Under the pieces are notes generated by a model. The model was not told the origin of the DNA. It saw only the letters and a list, made by a program, of their open reading frames with translations, and did not search any database. A DNA stretch of 31,266 nucleotides from NORP181 sp047623555 (GTDB taxonomy: Bacteria; Pseudomonadota; Alphaproteobacteria; Rhodobacterales; Rhodobacteraceae): the NCBI GenBank assembly GCA_047623555.1, contig JBLHMP010000044.1, positions 1 through 31,266 of the forward strand, written 5' to 3'. This document shows, piece by piece, positions 17,487-24,633 of the stretch. The translations under genes and the position numbers were made by a program. Within the stretch, counting starts at the first letter, position 1; each line of letters starts with the position of its first letter.

Positions 17487-17937
17487 GTGTTTATCGCCGA
17501 CCTGCCCAAAGTCTAACTGACCCAGAAATATGCCTCAGGCCACAAGGCGGTATTTGCTTGGACCGTGTTGGATCGGTGCTGCCCGACATCGCCCTGATGG
17601 TCTTCTACTTTTGGGATAACCACGATTTTCACCATCATAACTATTTGACCCACCGCCTGGCCCTTGGTCGGCGATATTGGGTGTCGGAACTCGGGCTCTT
17701 CTGGTTGGGCCCGGCTTCGGCACTCACCGGGCTGGGTATCGGCGGACTGATCCACATGGTTCTGGACAGTATCGCAGGAAAGATCGCTTGAGCGTGGCCA
17801 GTGTCAGATCTGGCAGTACCATTTGTTGTTGTTCCGGCAATCCACAGCCGCTGGATTTGTCATTCCTGACGCATAAGACACTTGCCGTCGAGCTGATGAT
17901 CTGTGCGATCGCAGTCGGCAAAAATCACATCGGATAG
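17487..17937 (+). pseudogene. decayed membrane-bound metal-dependent hydrolase (YdjM/DUF457-like)
   Basis: The remnant can be read only by changing frame. It runs VFIADLPKV, a TAA stop at about 17514, LTQKYASGHKAVFAWTVL, a frame change near 17567, SVLPDIALMVFYFWDNHDFHHHNYLTHR, then GLFWLGP...GGLIHMVLDSIAGKIA, a TGA at 17789-17791 where the family normally has Trp, AWPVSDLAVPFVVVPAIHSRWICH, and a last frame change before FLTHKTLAVELMICAIAV. The His/Asp-rich HDFHHHNYLTHR and HMVLDS blocks are the metal-site hallmarks of this hydrophobic family, as I recall it. At least four lesions make it clearly dead. It lies between the FadR-type gene and the F0 operon terminator. Confidence 0.7.
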
Positions 17938-17942
17938 GCCAT

Positions 17943-17974
17943 AAAAAAACCCGACCACAAACGGGCCGGGTTTT
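17943..17974 (-). terminator. rho-independent terminator of the F0 operon
   Basis: On the minus strand, AAAACCCG (17974-17967) pairs with CGGGTTTT (17953-17946) around a 13-nt loop and is followed by a run of T (complement of A 17943-17949). It lies 37 nt past the atpF stop, in the right orientation. The stem is also A/T-flanked on the other side, so it could act in both directions. Confidence 0.8.
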
Positions 17975-17981
17975 ATTTAGC

Positions 17982-18002
17982 GTAGGGTGGGTGAAAACCC
18001 AC
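17982..18002. repeat. GAAA-loop hairpin repeat, copy 1
   Basis: GTAG then GGTGGGTGAAAACCCAC: stem GTGGGT / ACCCAC (17987-17992 and 17997-18002) closed by a GAAA tetraloop, preceded by GTAGG. The same 21 nt occur at 19522-19542. It lies between the terminator and the atpF stop codon. It resembles the short REP-type palindromes that are scattered between genes in many proteobacteria. Confidence 0.8.
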
Positions 18003-18010
18003 GTAACGGA

Positions 18011-18571
18011 TCAGTGCAGCTTAGCGCCTACGTCAGCGATGGCCGCGTCGATCAGTTTGTTGCCTTCTGCGGCTGTCATCTGCTTGGCGATCACTTGATT
18101 GGCGGCTGCAATTGCAATGCCAATCGCCTGATCCCGAACTTCCTTGACGGCCGACGCCTGTGCCGAAGCGATCTGATCCTCTGCGGCCGCCAGACGGCGC
18201 GCAATGGACTGTTTCAGATCTTCTTGTGCCTGCTCAGCAGCGGCTTCTGCCTCTGCTTTTGCGGTGGCAACAATACGGTCAGCCTGCGCCTGTACTTCTT
18301 TGTGCTTACGCTCATAAGACGCCAGAACACTCTGGGCCTCTTCACGCAAAGACCGGGCTTCGTCCAGTTCAGACCGGATACCATCGGCCCGCTTGTCCAG
18401 CAGACCACCGATCATTCCGGGAACTTTGTAATAAAACAAAACCCCGATGAACAAGAGGAACGAAATCGTGACGATAAAGTTGGTATTCGCCAGCGAAAAG
18501 AACGGACCGGACGAGGCCATTGCTGGGCTGGCAACGCCTGCCGTCAGGATAAGGGTAATGAATTTACGCAT
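18011..18571 (-). CDS. atpF: ATP synthase F0 subunit b
   Basis: 186 residues. One of two different b-type stator subunits that tie the F1 head to the membrane. After an Ala-rich, signal-like start (MRKFITLILTAGVASPAMASSGPF), a single membrane helix runs through NFIVTISFLLFIGVLFYYKVPG, followed by a long charged coiled coil (LDKRADGIRSELDEARSLREEAQSVLASYERKH...) and an Ala-rich tail that binds F1. This layout matches AtpF of Rhodobacterales. AAGGAT ahead of the ATG; 5 nt after the b' gene. Last gene of the operon. Confidence 0.96.
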   Translation of the reverse strand: MRKFITLILTAGVASPAMASSGPFFSLANTNFIVTISFLLFIGVLFYYKVPGMIGGLLDKRADGIRSELDEARSLREEAQSVLASYERKHKEVQAQADRIVATAKAEAEAAAEQAQEDLKQSIARRLAAAEDQIASAQASAVKEVRDQAIGIAIAAANQVIAKQMTAAEGNKLIDAAIADVGAKLH

Positions 18572-18576
18572 GTGTC

Positions 18577-19152
18577 TTATCCTTTCACCCGGTTAGCGAC
18601 CGCATCTGCGATCCCGCCTGCATCAGCTTTGCCACCCAATGCCGACACGATTTCGGCGGCGGTGTCTGTGGCAACGGTTTTCACCGCTTCCAGCGCACCG
18701 GCGCGAATGTCTGCAATGGCCTTTTCTGACTCAGCCGATTTGGCTGCAATCTCGGCATCTGCTTTGGCAATAGCGTCGTTCAGCGCGTCTTTCATGTCCA
18801 GCTTGGCAGCCGCAACAATCTGTTGCGCCTCGGTGCGGGCATCAGCAAGCGCCTTGTTATAAATATCTTCCGCCTCAACTGCTTTGGCTTTGAGATCCTC
18901 AGCCGCTGCAACATCGTTGGTAATGGTGCCTTGGCGATCCGACAGAATTCCGTCGATCCGCGGCAGCGCCACACGCGTCAGGATCAGATAGATCGCAATC
19001 AGCGCGATAACGAGCCAGAAAATCTGGTTCGCAAAGGTCGAAAAATCAAGCTGTGGCATGCCTGGTGCGGCATCCCCAGCGACATGAGCATCAACGCCCA
19101 GCGCATCCGCCAGACCTTTGCCCACTGCATCTGTATGCGTCTCGTTTGCCAT
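18577..19152 (-). CDS. atpF': ATP synthase F0 subunit b'
   Basis: 191 residues. Second stator subunit, paired with b in alphaproteobacteria, cyanobacteria and chloroplasts (also called AtpX or AtpG). A hydrophilic start of about 40 residues, then the PQLDFSTFANQIFWLVIALIAIYL membrane segment, the ALPRIDGILSDRQ turn and a coiled coil rich in Ala, Glu and Lys. AGGAG 8 nt before the ATG. Spacing of 86 nt from atpE and 5 nt from atpF. The presence of both b and b' instead of a b homodimer is a lineage marker. Confidence 0.96.
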   Translation of the reverse strand: MANETHTDAVGKGLADALGVDAHVAGDAAPGMPQLDFSTFANQIFWLVIALIAIYLILTRVALPRIDGILSDRQGTITNDVAAAEDLKAKAVEAEDIYNKALADARTEAQQIVAAAKLDMKDALNDAIAKADAEIAAKSAESEKAIADIRAGALEAVKTVATDTAAEIVSALGGKADAGGIADAVANRVKG

Positions 19153-19238
19153 GTCGTTCTCCTGAGGAACTAGTCGTTACATCGGGAAGCGCAGACCCTG
19201 CGCCGCCCGACTGTAAGGATGAAAAGTCCGTAAGAGTC

Positions 19239-19475
19239 TTAAACGGCGAACATCAGCAGAAGCGCGACGAGGAACGAAAAGATCCCCAAGGCTTCTGCAA
19301 ACGCAATACCGATGAACATGGTGGCCGTTTGGCCAGCAGCAGCAGATGGATTGCGCAGTGCACCGGACAGGAAATTCCCGACCACGTGACCAACGCCTAC
19401 AGCGGCTCCGCCCATACCTGTACAGGCCAGACCAGCGCCGATGTATGCGCCCATTTGTACGATATCACCTTCCAT
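19239..19475 (-). CDS. atpE: ATP synthase F0 subunit c
   Basis: 78 residues, two membrane helices forming a hairpin of the proton-driven rotor ring. The polar loop is LRNPSAA (40-46), which touches F1. The proton-carrying carboxylate is E61 in GIAFAEALGIF. There is no extra Na+-binding Gln/Ser-Thr set typical of sodium rotors, so a proton ring is expected. The glycine-rich first helix (GAGLACTGMGGAAVGVGHV) sets the ring packing. Strong AGGAG before the ATG, fitting the high demand for c subunits. Confidence 0.98.
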   Translation of the reverse strand: MEGDIVQMGAYIGAGLACTGMGGAAVGVGHVVGNFLSGALRNPSAAAGQTATMFIGIAFAEALGIFSFLVALLLMFAV

Positions 19476-19521
19476 GAGTATTCTCCTTACATTGGAATAA
19501 AGTGTTAGATTTGTTCAGATT

Positions 19522-19542
19522 GTAGGGTGGGTGAAAACCCAC
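19522..19542. repeat. GAAA-loop hairpin repeat, copy 2
   Basis: Same 21 nt as at 17982-18002: GTAGG followed by stem GTGGGT / ACCCAC with a GAAA loop (stem 19527-19532 and 19537-19542). It sits in the 73-nt gap between atpB and atpE, within the operon mRNA, just after the atpB stop codon. It could affect mRNA processing between the single-copy a subunit and the abundant c subunit; this is inference. Confidence 0.8.
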
Positions 19543-19548
19543 CATTCG

Positions 19549-20316
19549 TTAGTGATGAGGATGCAGCGCGTCTTTTAGGTACACGCATGTCAGAATGGCA
19601 AACACATAGGCCTGGATAAACGACACCAAAACCTCAAGTGCGTACATCGCGGTGATGGCCACGATTGAAAACGGTGCGATGGCTGCGATAGCCGCGAACG
19701 CCGCGAACACTTTGATCACCGCATGACCCGCCATCATGTTACCCGCCAGACGAATGGAATGGCTTACCGGGCGCACAAAGTATGAAATCACTTCGATCAG
19801 CGCCAGAATGGGGCGCAGGATCAACGGAGCCTGCGCGATCCAAAAGATGTTCAGGAACCCAAACCCGTGCTTGTAGAAACCTATAACCGTCACCGCCAGG
19901 AACACCGCCATCGCCATAACCGCTGTGACAGCAATGTGGCTGGTTGTGGTGAACGCCATCGGCAACATGCCAAGAAAGTTGGCACAGACGATAAACATGA
20001 ACAATGTCATGATGTAGGGAAAGTATTTCACCCCATCTTTACCGGTCACGTCCTCAACCATCTTGTAGATAAAGCCATAGGCCATTTCGGCAATCGACTG
20101 CATCCGCGACGGAACAATCGCCCGTTTGGATGTGCTGAGAACCAGCAACGCAAGAACTGCAAGAACCGTCAGGGCCAACCACAGGGTCGCATTGGTCGGC
20201 GTGTACCAATTGATCACATCACCGCCAAACAGCGGGTGAATCTCAAACTGCTCCATCGGGTGAAAAACCAGGCCGCTGCCTTCGGTTGCTGCATCTGCGT
20301 GTGCTTCAGTTGCCAC
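19549..20316 (-). CDS. atpB: ATP synthase F0 subunit a
   Basis: 255 residues. Stator subunit that forms the two proton half-channels against the c ring. The essential arginine is R189 in VSHSIRLAGNMMAGH. Five to six membrane segments are visible, including LWLALTVLAVLALLVL, YIMTLFMFIVCANFLG, ILALIEVISYFV and a C-terminal pair ending YVFAILTCVYLKDALHPHH. Length and order fit the alphaproteobacterial family. The start overlaps the end of atpI by 11 nt. Confidence 0.97.
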   Translation of the reverse strand: MATEAHADAATEGSGLVFHPMEQFEIHPLFGGDVINWYTPTNATLWLALTVLAVLALLVLSTSKRAIVPSRMQSIAEMAYGFIYKMVEDVTGKDGVKYFPYIMTLFMFIVCANFLGMLPMAFTTTSHIAVTAVMAMAVFLAVTVIGFYKHGFGFLNIFWIAQAPLILRPILALIEVISYFVRPVSHSIRLAGNMMAGHAVIKVFAAFAAIAAIAPFSIVAITAMYALEVLVSFIQAYVFAILTCVYLKDALHPHH

Positions 20317-20668
20317 TTGTGCGTTCCTTCTCGTCCAATTCGGCGGCCTGTTCGGCCAATTTGTCTTTTTGGAGTTCAGCAGCGCTGCGCATCATGGTTT
20401 TGATGCCTGCGGCCATACCCAACAATGTAAACAGCACCAGAAAAATCGGGATCGTACCAAGAAGGCGATCCAGCCCGTATCCAACGCCAAAGCCGATCCC
20501 AAGACCGACCACTAATTCTATCACCATACGCCAAGCCAGATGGGCCAGATTATAGTGCTCGTCATTGTGAGATTTAACCTCTTCAGGTTTTCGCGCCGCT
20601 GCTATCCGCTCCTCCAGCTGGGCCATCTGCCGCTTTTGGTCGTCATCAGTCACCGGCGTTTTCCTCAC
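20306..20668 (-). CDS. atpI: AtpI/AtpZ-like F0F1 assembly protein
   Basis: 120 residues if read from the GTG at 20668; the GTG at 20653 (residue 6) is better placed behind a GAGG and may be the true start. A charged N-terminus rich in Gln, Glu and Arg, then two membrane helices (LAWRMVIELVVGLGIGFGVGYGLDRLLG and PIFLVLFTLLGMAAGI) and a charged tail. The family assists c-ring assembly and Mg2+ or Ca2+ handling in other bacteria. First gene of the operon. A five-codon frame, ATG-TCT-AAC-GAA-GCG-TGA, at 20682-20665 ends across the first GTG. Confidence 0.88.
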   Translation of the reverse strand: MRKTPVTDDDQKRQMAQLEERIAAARKPEEVKSHNDEHYNLAHLAWRMVIELVVGLGIGFGVGYGLDRLLGTIPIFLVLFTLLGMAAGIKTMMRSAAELQKDKLAEQAAELDEKERTSGN

Positions 20669-20833
20669 GCTTCGTTAGACATGGTGCTAAGGCGCTGCGC
20701 ACGCAGAGTCAACGACCCATCCTAGAGGTAAGATTTTTGTATAAGCTGTTGTTATTTTTGGTATTTATTACGAAAAGAATGTCAGGATAGCGTCTATCAA
20801 AAGCCCTGTAGTGGCCGCTTATACAGGTTTTTC

Positions 20834-20857
20834 ATATTCAACCAATTGGTTGAATAT
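20834..20857. repeat. perfect 24-bp palindrome without loop
   Basis: The sequence from ATATTCAACC (20834) to GGTTGAATAT (20857) reads the same on both strands, centred on CAATTG. It lies between the F0 operon promoter region and the last codon of the LysR remnant, whose stop codon overlaps its end. There is no T run on either side, so it is not a normal terminator; a dimeric-regulator operator or a recombination or insertion scar are alternatives. The rest of 20690-20833 is AT-rich and probably holds the F0 operon promoter. Confidence 0.7.
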
Positions 20858-21336
20858 CAAGCTTGAGCATCCACATCCCGAAACATCTTTGTTTCATCGA
20901 GCAGCCAAGCACGGAATTGCCTGACCGCTTTGCGGCGCACGCCACGACCGCCATAAACCAGATAGAAAGCACCATCCTGTATACCGATATCAAAGCACCG
21001 GACCAATCGACCCAACCCCCGATCATATGAAACGCATTCGGTTGATCCCAGATAAACGCCTAAGCCACTTAGGGCGGCCTCGTAGGCCAAAGGCGACTTA
21101 AGTCGCCAGCCTGTCTCGGACAACGTATCAACCTTTATACCAGCCGCACCAAACCAGTGCCGCCAGATGTTTTTAGAGCGACCCCGCAGCAATGGGAACT
21201 TAAGCAGGTCAAGCGGTTCGCGAATGCCGTTCATCAATTCAGGCGTTGCATACGGATAGATTAAAGCCGCGCTTAGCAGATCAGAGGGCACATCCAGCGA
21301 CCCGGTATGTGCAAAACGGACTGCGATATCAGCCTC
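20857..21336 (-). pseudogene. LysR-type regulator, C-terminal remnant lacking the DNA-binding domain
   Basis: The recognisable part starts at about SREADIAVRFAHTGSLD and continues through LIYPYATPELMNGIREPLDL, IWRHWFGAAGI, LAYEAALSGLGVYLGSTE to the end: this is the periplasmic-binding-protein-like effector domain of the GcvA-type LysR group. The N-terminal winged helix and linker (about 100 residues) are absent; the frame runs open to 21426 but that part is not LysR-like and lacks a ribosome-binding site. Without the helix-turn-helix it cannot be a normal regulator. Ends at the 24-bp palindrome. Truncation by deletion is the simplest view. Confidence 0.75.
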
Positions 21337-21496
21337 CCGGCTAAAGCTTTGGTGGCGCGCAGGACATTGAGCGGGGGTAGGTTTCGCGACATGCCTATAG
21401 GTTTTTTTTTGTACATATGATGTCAAGTATTGGCGTTTTATCTGTTGTTTGAGGTTGAGGTAAAATGCAGTTACTCCTCATTTCATAGGTATAAAG

Positions 21497-21739
21497 ATGG
21501 CTAACCTTCAAACAAACACGCCCTGGCGTGCTGGATACTCACGTCTAAAAACCTGGCTTGTTCAGAAATCTGGCTGGCGAAACTCCCTTTCGAAAATCCG
21601 CCGATTTTGGCGCGATCCGTGGCAATCCTATCCGCGCCTCACCGATCGCCAGGCGCAAGACATCGGGCTTGATCCAGCCGATATGGAATGGAGCCGTCTG
21701 CAACTGCCGTCCCAGACCACACGTCATCCGATGTTGTGA
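21497..21739 (+). CDS. small DUF1127-like basic protein
   Basis: 80 residues, rich in Arg and Trp. The C-terminal half RLTDRQAQDIGLDPADMEWSRL matches the DUF1127 pattern (L-x-D-x-x-L/Q-x-D-I-G-L-x-R/P-x-D), and the first half is a basic helix (RLKTWLVQKSGWRNSLSKIRRFW). DUF1127 proteins are small, stress- or phosphate-linked, and some bind RNA; the role here is unknown. It is 40 nt upstream of an arsR gene on the same strand and may be co-transcribed. An AT-rich region with TATAAAG lies before it. Confidence 0.7.
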   Translation: MANLQTNTPWRAGYSRLKTWLVQKSGWRNSLSKIRRFWRDPWQSYPRLTDRQAQDIGLDPADMEWSRLQLPSQTTRHPML

Positions 21740-21779
21740 ACACCTTTTCCTAACCGGCGCGGCCTTGTATGAGGTATGA

Positions 21780-22106
21780 ATGCCAGACCACCTTGATATC
21801 ATATTTGCCGCTTTGGCCGACCCCACACGCCGCGCAATCCTGTCGATGTTACTTGAGGATGACATGGCGGTGTCCGATGTCGCCGAACCGTTCGCGATGT
21901 CGCTGGCGGCCATCTCAAAACACCTAACCGTGCTGACCCGCGCCGGTCTGATCGCGCAGGAAAAGCGCGGCCGGGTGAAATGGTGCAAGCTGGAACCAGA
22001 CGCCCTGCGGGTGGGCAGCGTCTGGATGCAGGGGTTTGGTCAGTTTGAGCCGGTTAACCTGGATGCATTTGAGCGGTTTTTAGAGGCCGAACTGGGGACA
22101 GATTAG
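21780..22106 (+). CDS. ArsR-family transcriptional regulator
   Basis: 108 residues. Winged helix protein: IFAALADPTRRAILSMLLEDDMAVSDVAEPFAMSLAAISKHLTVLTRAGLIAQEKRGRVKWCKLEPDAL covers helices and wing in the ArsR order. There is no CxC metal motif in helix alpha3 and only one Cys (W-C-K), so it is unlikely to sense arsenic; it belongs to the broad metal-independent branch often paired with SRPBCC/AHSA1 proteins. No such partner lies next to it. Its end overlaps by 4 nt the end of the convergent R-x4-H gene. Confidence 0.9.
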   Translation: MPDHLDIIFAALADPTRRAILSMLLEDDMAVSDVAEPFAMSLAAISKHLTVLTRAGLIAQEKRGRVKWCKLEPDALRVGSVWMQGFGQFEPVNLDAFERFLEAELGTD

Positions 22107-22708
22107 TCGCACAGCGCATCAAATTTACGCTTAAAGGCTTTGCGACGTTCTGGACATTCGATGACTGATTTTCTCAACTCTTTGACGACTTTCTTCAGGT
22201 GGTCCCTAAGAGACACCCAGTTCACGACTTTCAATTCGTCTGCAGTTTCTATTGGATCGGGTCCATTTCCTCGCCAGATCACCCACCCTTCAGTTGTGCG
22301 AGCATCATGCAACACAGCACACCGCACATTGGAATAGAAACTATTAGCCTCATCATCGGTCGTACATAGGGCTTTGCTGTTACCGTGGCTGTTCAGAAGA
22401 AAAGAGCAGATAATATCTTTGACGTTGCCGTCTCCATAGATGTAATTGTTACAACCTTTTTGGGCTGCCTCAAATTTCACACCCGCATTATGTTTAAAAC
22501 TAACGCCAAACTGCGTGGTTTCCAAAAACTCCATCAACGAACACCAAATCGCCACGGCGGAAAAGCCCTCGCCGCCGTTTTTTGAGAGTTTTTCAATTGC
22601 CTCAAGCGGGACAAAATATCGAGTTTCGATACGCTTCACAAAATATGCGTCAAAGAGTTCCCCCCATCCAGCATCGTTATCAACATCAAGGTTTTCGACC
22701 TCATCCAT
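22103..22708 (-). CDS. uncharacterised protein with an R-x4-H (HEPN-like) motif
   Basis: 201 residues from ATG 22708 (after AGGTGG); an ATG at 22768 would add 20 residues and overlap the transporter gene by 14 nt. The most conserved-looking block is SFYSNVRCAVLHDARTTEGWVIW, where R and H are four residues apart (R-x4-H), the signature of the HEPN superfamily, whose members include ribonucleases of toxin-antitoxin and defence systems. The surroundings are helical and rich in Asn, Asp and Cys. Base composition is more AT-rich than the flanking genes, suggesting acquisition. I cannot name a family; no antitoxin or nucleotidyltransferase partner lies beside it. Confidence 0.75.
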   Translation of the reverse strand: MDEVENLDVDNDAGWGELFDAYFVKRIETRYFVPLEAIEKLSKNGGEGFSAVAIWCSLMEFLETTQFGVSFKHNAGVKFEAAQKGCNNYIYGDGNVKDIICSFLLNSHGNSKALCTTDDEANSFYSNVRCAVLHDARTTEGWVIWRGNGPDPIETADELKVVNWVSLRDHLKKVVKELRKSVIECPERRKAFKRKFDALCD

Positions 22709-22754
22709 CCAGCCACCTACCGTTAGGCCCCAGCAATTCGGGTACTCTTGTCCA

Positions 22755-23639
22755 TCACGCCTCTTCATTCTTGAGCAACATCACCAACGCCACCACGGTC
22801 AATGAAATCCCGACCAATACCAGCCCCGCCGGAACCCCGTGCCCCAGCATGATTTCCCATGTGATGACCCAGGTTGGCGTCAGATAGGAATAGGCCATCA
22901 CCTTGGCCGAAGGCAGCCGCAGGATCGAGAATTGCAACAACACAAAGGTGGCGGCGCTGGCGAATATTGCCAGATAGAATAGGGTCACCCAGACCAACCA
23001 CGACAGGGCGAACCAATCGGTCGCGATGATTTCAGACCAGCCGACGATGGCCAAAATCGAGAACCCGGCCAGTAGCATACCAAAGGTGAAAACAATCGCG
23101 GGCTCTCCCCGGTTCAGTTTGCGCACCATTGGCACGTAAAGCGCATGCGATATGCAGCCGATGAAATAGATCACCTCGCCGCCACCAATTTCAAACGCTG
23201 TGAACACCGCCCAATCGGCTCGGAAAATCACCCAAACCGCGCCAACTGCGCCGATGGCCAGCGCCAAGGCCATGCGCGGCGTGGTGATCTGGCGCAGCAA
23301 CAGCCAGCCAAAGCCCGCCGTCATGATCGGCGTTAACGTGAACACCGCCACTGCGCTGATCGGAGGCGCGGTTTTCAGCCCCCAGAACATCAGCACGAAA
23401 TAGGCCGCAAACAGCCCACCCAGCACCAGATAACGCCAAGGGGCCGTAAAGGATTGGCGTAAAAAGCCGGTTGTGACCGAGGCCACCGCACCAATTACGA
23501 TCGCCGCAATTGCAAACCGCGCCGCGGTGAGCGCCATCGGGTCGATGTCATTGGCCATCATCGAGCCGAGCGAGAATGACCCGGCCACCAGTGCCGAGAA
23601 TAGCAACATCGCCAGATGACCCTGCGCTTGTGGGCTCAA
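22755..23639 (-). CDS. EamA-family (DMT) transporter
   Basis: About 294 residues with ten membrane helices and the two-repeat EamA layout (repeat 1 about 5-140, repeat 2 about 155-290). Exports or imports a small metabolite across the inner membrane; the substrate is unknown. Start: a TTG at 23639 overlaps the stop of the upstream LysR gene (TTGA) with AAGG about 8 nt before it; an ATG at 23609 is the alternative. The frame remains open to 23744 over the LysR gene but that is only overlap. Marks: LTAARFAIAAIVIGAV, PPISAVAVFTLTPIMTAGFGWLLL and YSYLTPTWVITWEIMLGHGVP. Coupled to the LysR gene on the same strand. Confidence 0.9.
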   Translation of the reverse strand: MSPQAQGHLAMLLFSALVAGSFSLGSMMANDIDPMALTAARFAIAAIVIGAVASVTTGFLRQSFTAPWRYLVLGGLFAAYFVLMFWGLKTAPPISAVAVFTLTPIMTAGFGWLLLRQITTPRMALALAIGAVGAVWVIFRADWAVFTAFEIGGGEVIYFIGCISHALYVPMVRKLNRGEPAIVFTFGMLLAGFSILAIVGWSEIIATDWFALSWLVWVTLFYLAIFASAATFVLLQFSILRLPSAKVMAYSYLTPTWVITWEIMLGHGVPAGLVLVGISLTVVALVMLLKNEEA

Positions 23640-24514
23640 AGCATCCAGCCTTTTGAATGTTCTTTCAGGAAACTCAGAAACGCCTGCACTTTGGTTGTGC
23701 GATGCAGATCCACATGGGTGACCAGCCACAAATGCGCCGTCCATTCCGGTTGTGGCTCCATCACCTGAATCATGCCGGGCTGGCGCGCCGCGACACCGGT
23801 TGTGACAAAGCCAATACCCGCCCCCGCCAGAATCGCCTTGTGCATGGAATTGCCGTTATTCATCCGAAAGGTAATGGCGCTCTCGGGGACATTGGCCCAC
23901 ATCCATTTCATAAACGCCGCGCGGGCATTTTCGTCATCATGGCCGACAAATTTGTGGTTACAGAAATCCTCGGGACCCGACGGCACCCCGTATCGTTCCA
24001 CGTATTCCGCGCTGGCATATAGCCCCATGCGCTGATCAACGAACTTTTGCACCACATTGTCAGGTTGATCCGGCACCGCACCGGCGCGAATGGCCACATG
24101 GGCCTCGCCATATTCCAGCCGGAACAACCGATCCCCGGTCAGATAGCGCACCACCAATCCCGGGTGCAGCAATTGAAAATCCCGCAAAACCGGCACCATA
24201 AACGTTGCCATTGCAGCCAGAGAAGTCACCACCAGATCACCCGAAACGTCATCGCCATGCCCCTTAAGGCGTCCGATCAATTGATTGAACTGATCATCCG
24301 TTGCCTGCGCCACCTGCAACAGATCGGCCCCCGCCTCGGTTGCCGTATATCCACGCGCATGGCGCTGAAACAGCTTAACGCCCAAACGCGTCTCGATGGC
24401 ATCAATATGACGAATCACCGTGGCATGATGCACGCCCAACACGTCTGCGGCGCCGCTCACCGTGCCGATACGAGCGACCTGATAGGCGGTACGCACCTCA
24501 TCCCAATTTTCCAT
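23636..24514 (-). CDS. LysR-family transcriptional regulator
   Basis: 292 residues from ATG 24514 (MENWDEVRTAYQVARIG); an open extension to 24586 is not LysR-like. Winged helix at 1-60: TVSGAADVLGVHHATVIRHIDAIETRLGVKLFQRHARGYTATEAG. The effector domain follows (about 90-290), with FMVPVLRDFQLLHPGLVVRYLTG and AGAGIGFVTTGVAARQPG. Histidines replace the usual S-Q in the recognition helix (VHHATVIRHI), common in one Rhodobacterales branch. It is divergent from azoR, the likely target, and coupled to the EamA gene. Confidence 0.93.
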   Translation of the reverse strand: MENWDEVRTAYQVARIGTVSGAADVLGVHHATVIRHIDAIETRLGVKLFQRHARGYTATEAGADLLQVAQATDDQFNQLIGRLKGHGDDVSGDLVVTSLAAMATFMVPVLRDFQLLHPGLVVRYLTGDRLFRLEYGEAHVAIRAGAVPDQPDNVVQKFVDQRMGLYASAEYVERYGVPSGPEDFCNHKFVGHDDENARAAFMKWMWANVPESAITFRMNNGNSMHKAILAGAGIGFVTTGVAARQPGMIQVMEPQPEWTAHLWLVTHVDLHRTTKVQAFLSFLKEHSKGWML

Positions 24515-24534
24515 CTGAACCCAGTCACTTCTGT

Positions 24535-24598
24535 GCAAATACTCACATAACCTGTGCACAATCCACTGTTGAGTTCGTATTTGCAATGGTCAATTGCA
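24535..24598. promoter_or_regulatory. LysR/azoR divergent control region with two inverted repeats
   Basis: Within the 119 nt between the LysR and azoR starts are GCAAATAC (24535-24542) / GTATTTGC (24577-24584), 34 nt apart, and TGCAAT (24582-24587) / ATTGCA (24593-24598), 5 nt apart; a direct repeat TGTGCA also occurs (24533 and 24553). Dyads of this size and position are typical for LysR-type regulators, which bind between divergent genes. Confidence 0.5.
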
Positions 24599-24633
24599 TA
24601 GGACACAACAAACACATCCAAAGGTTCCACATC

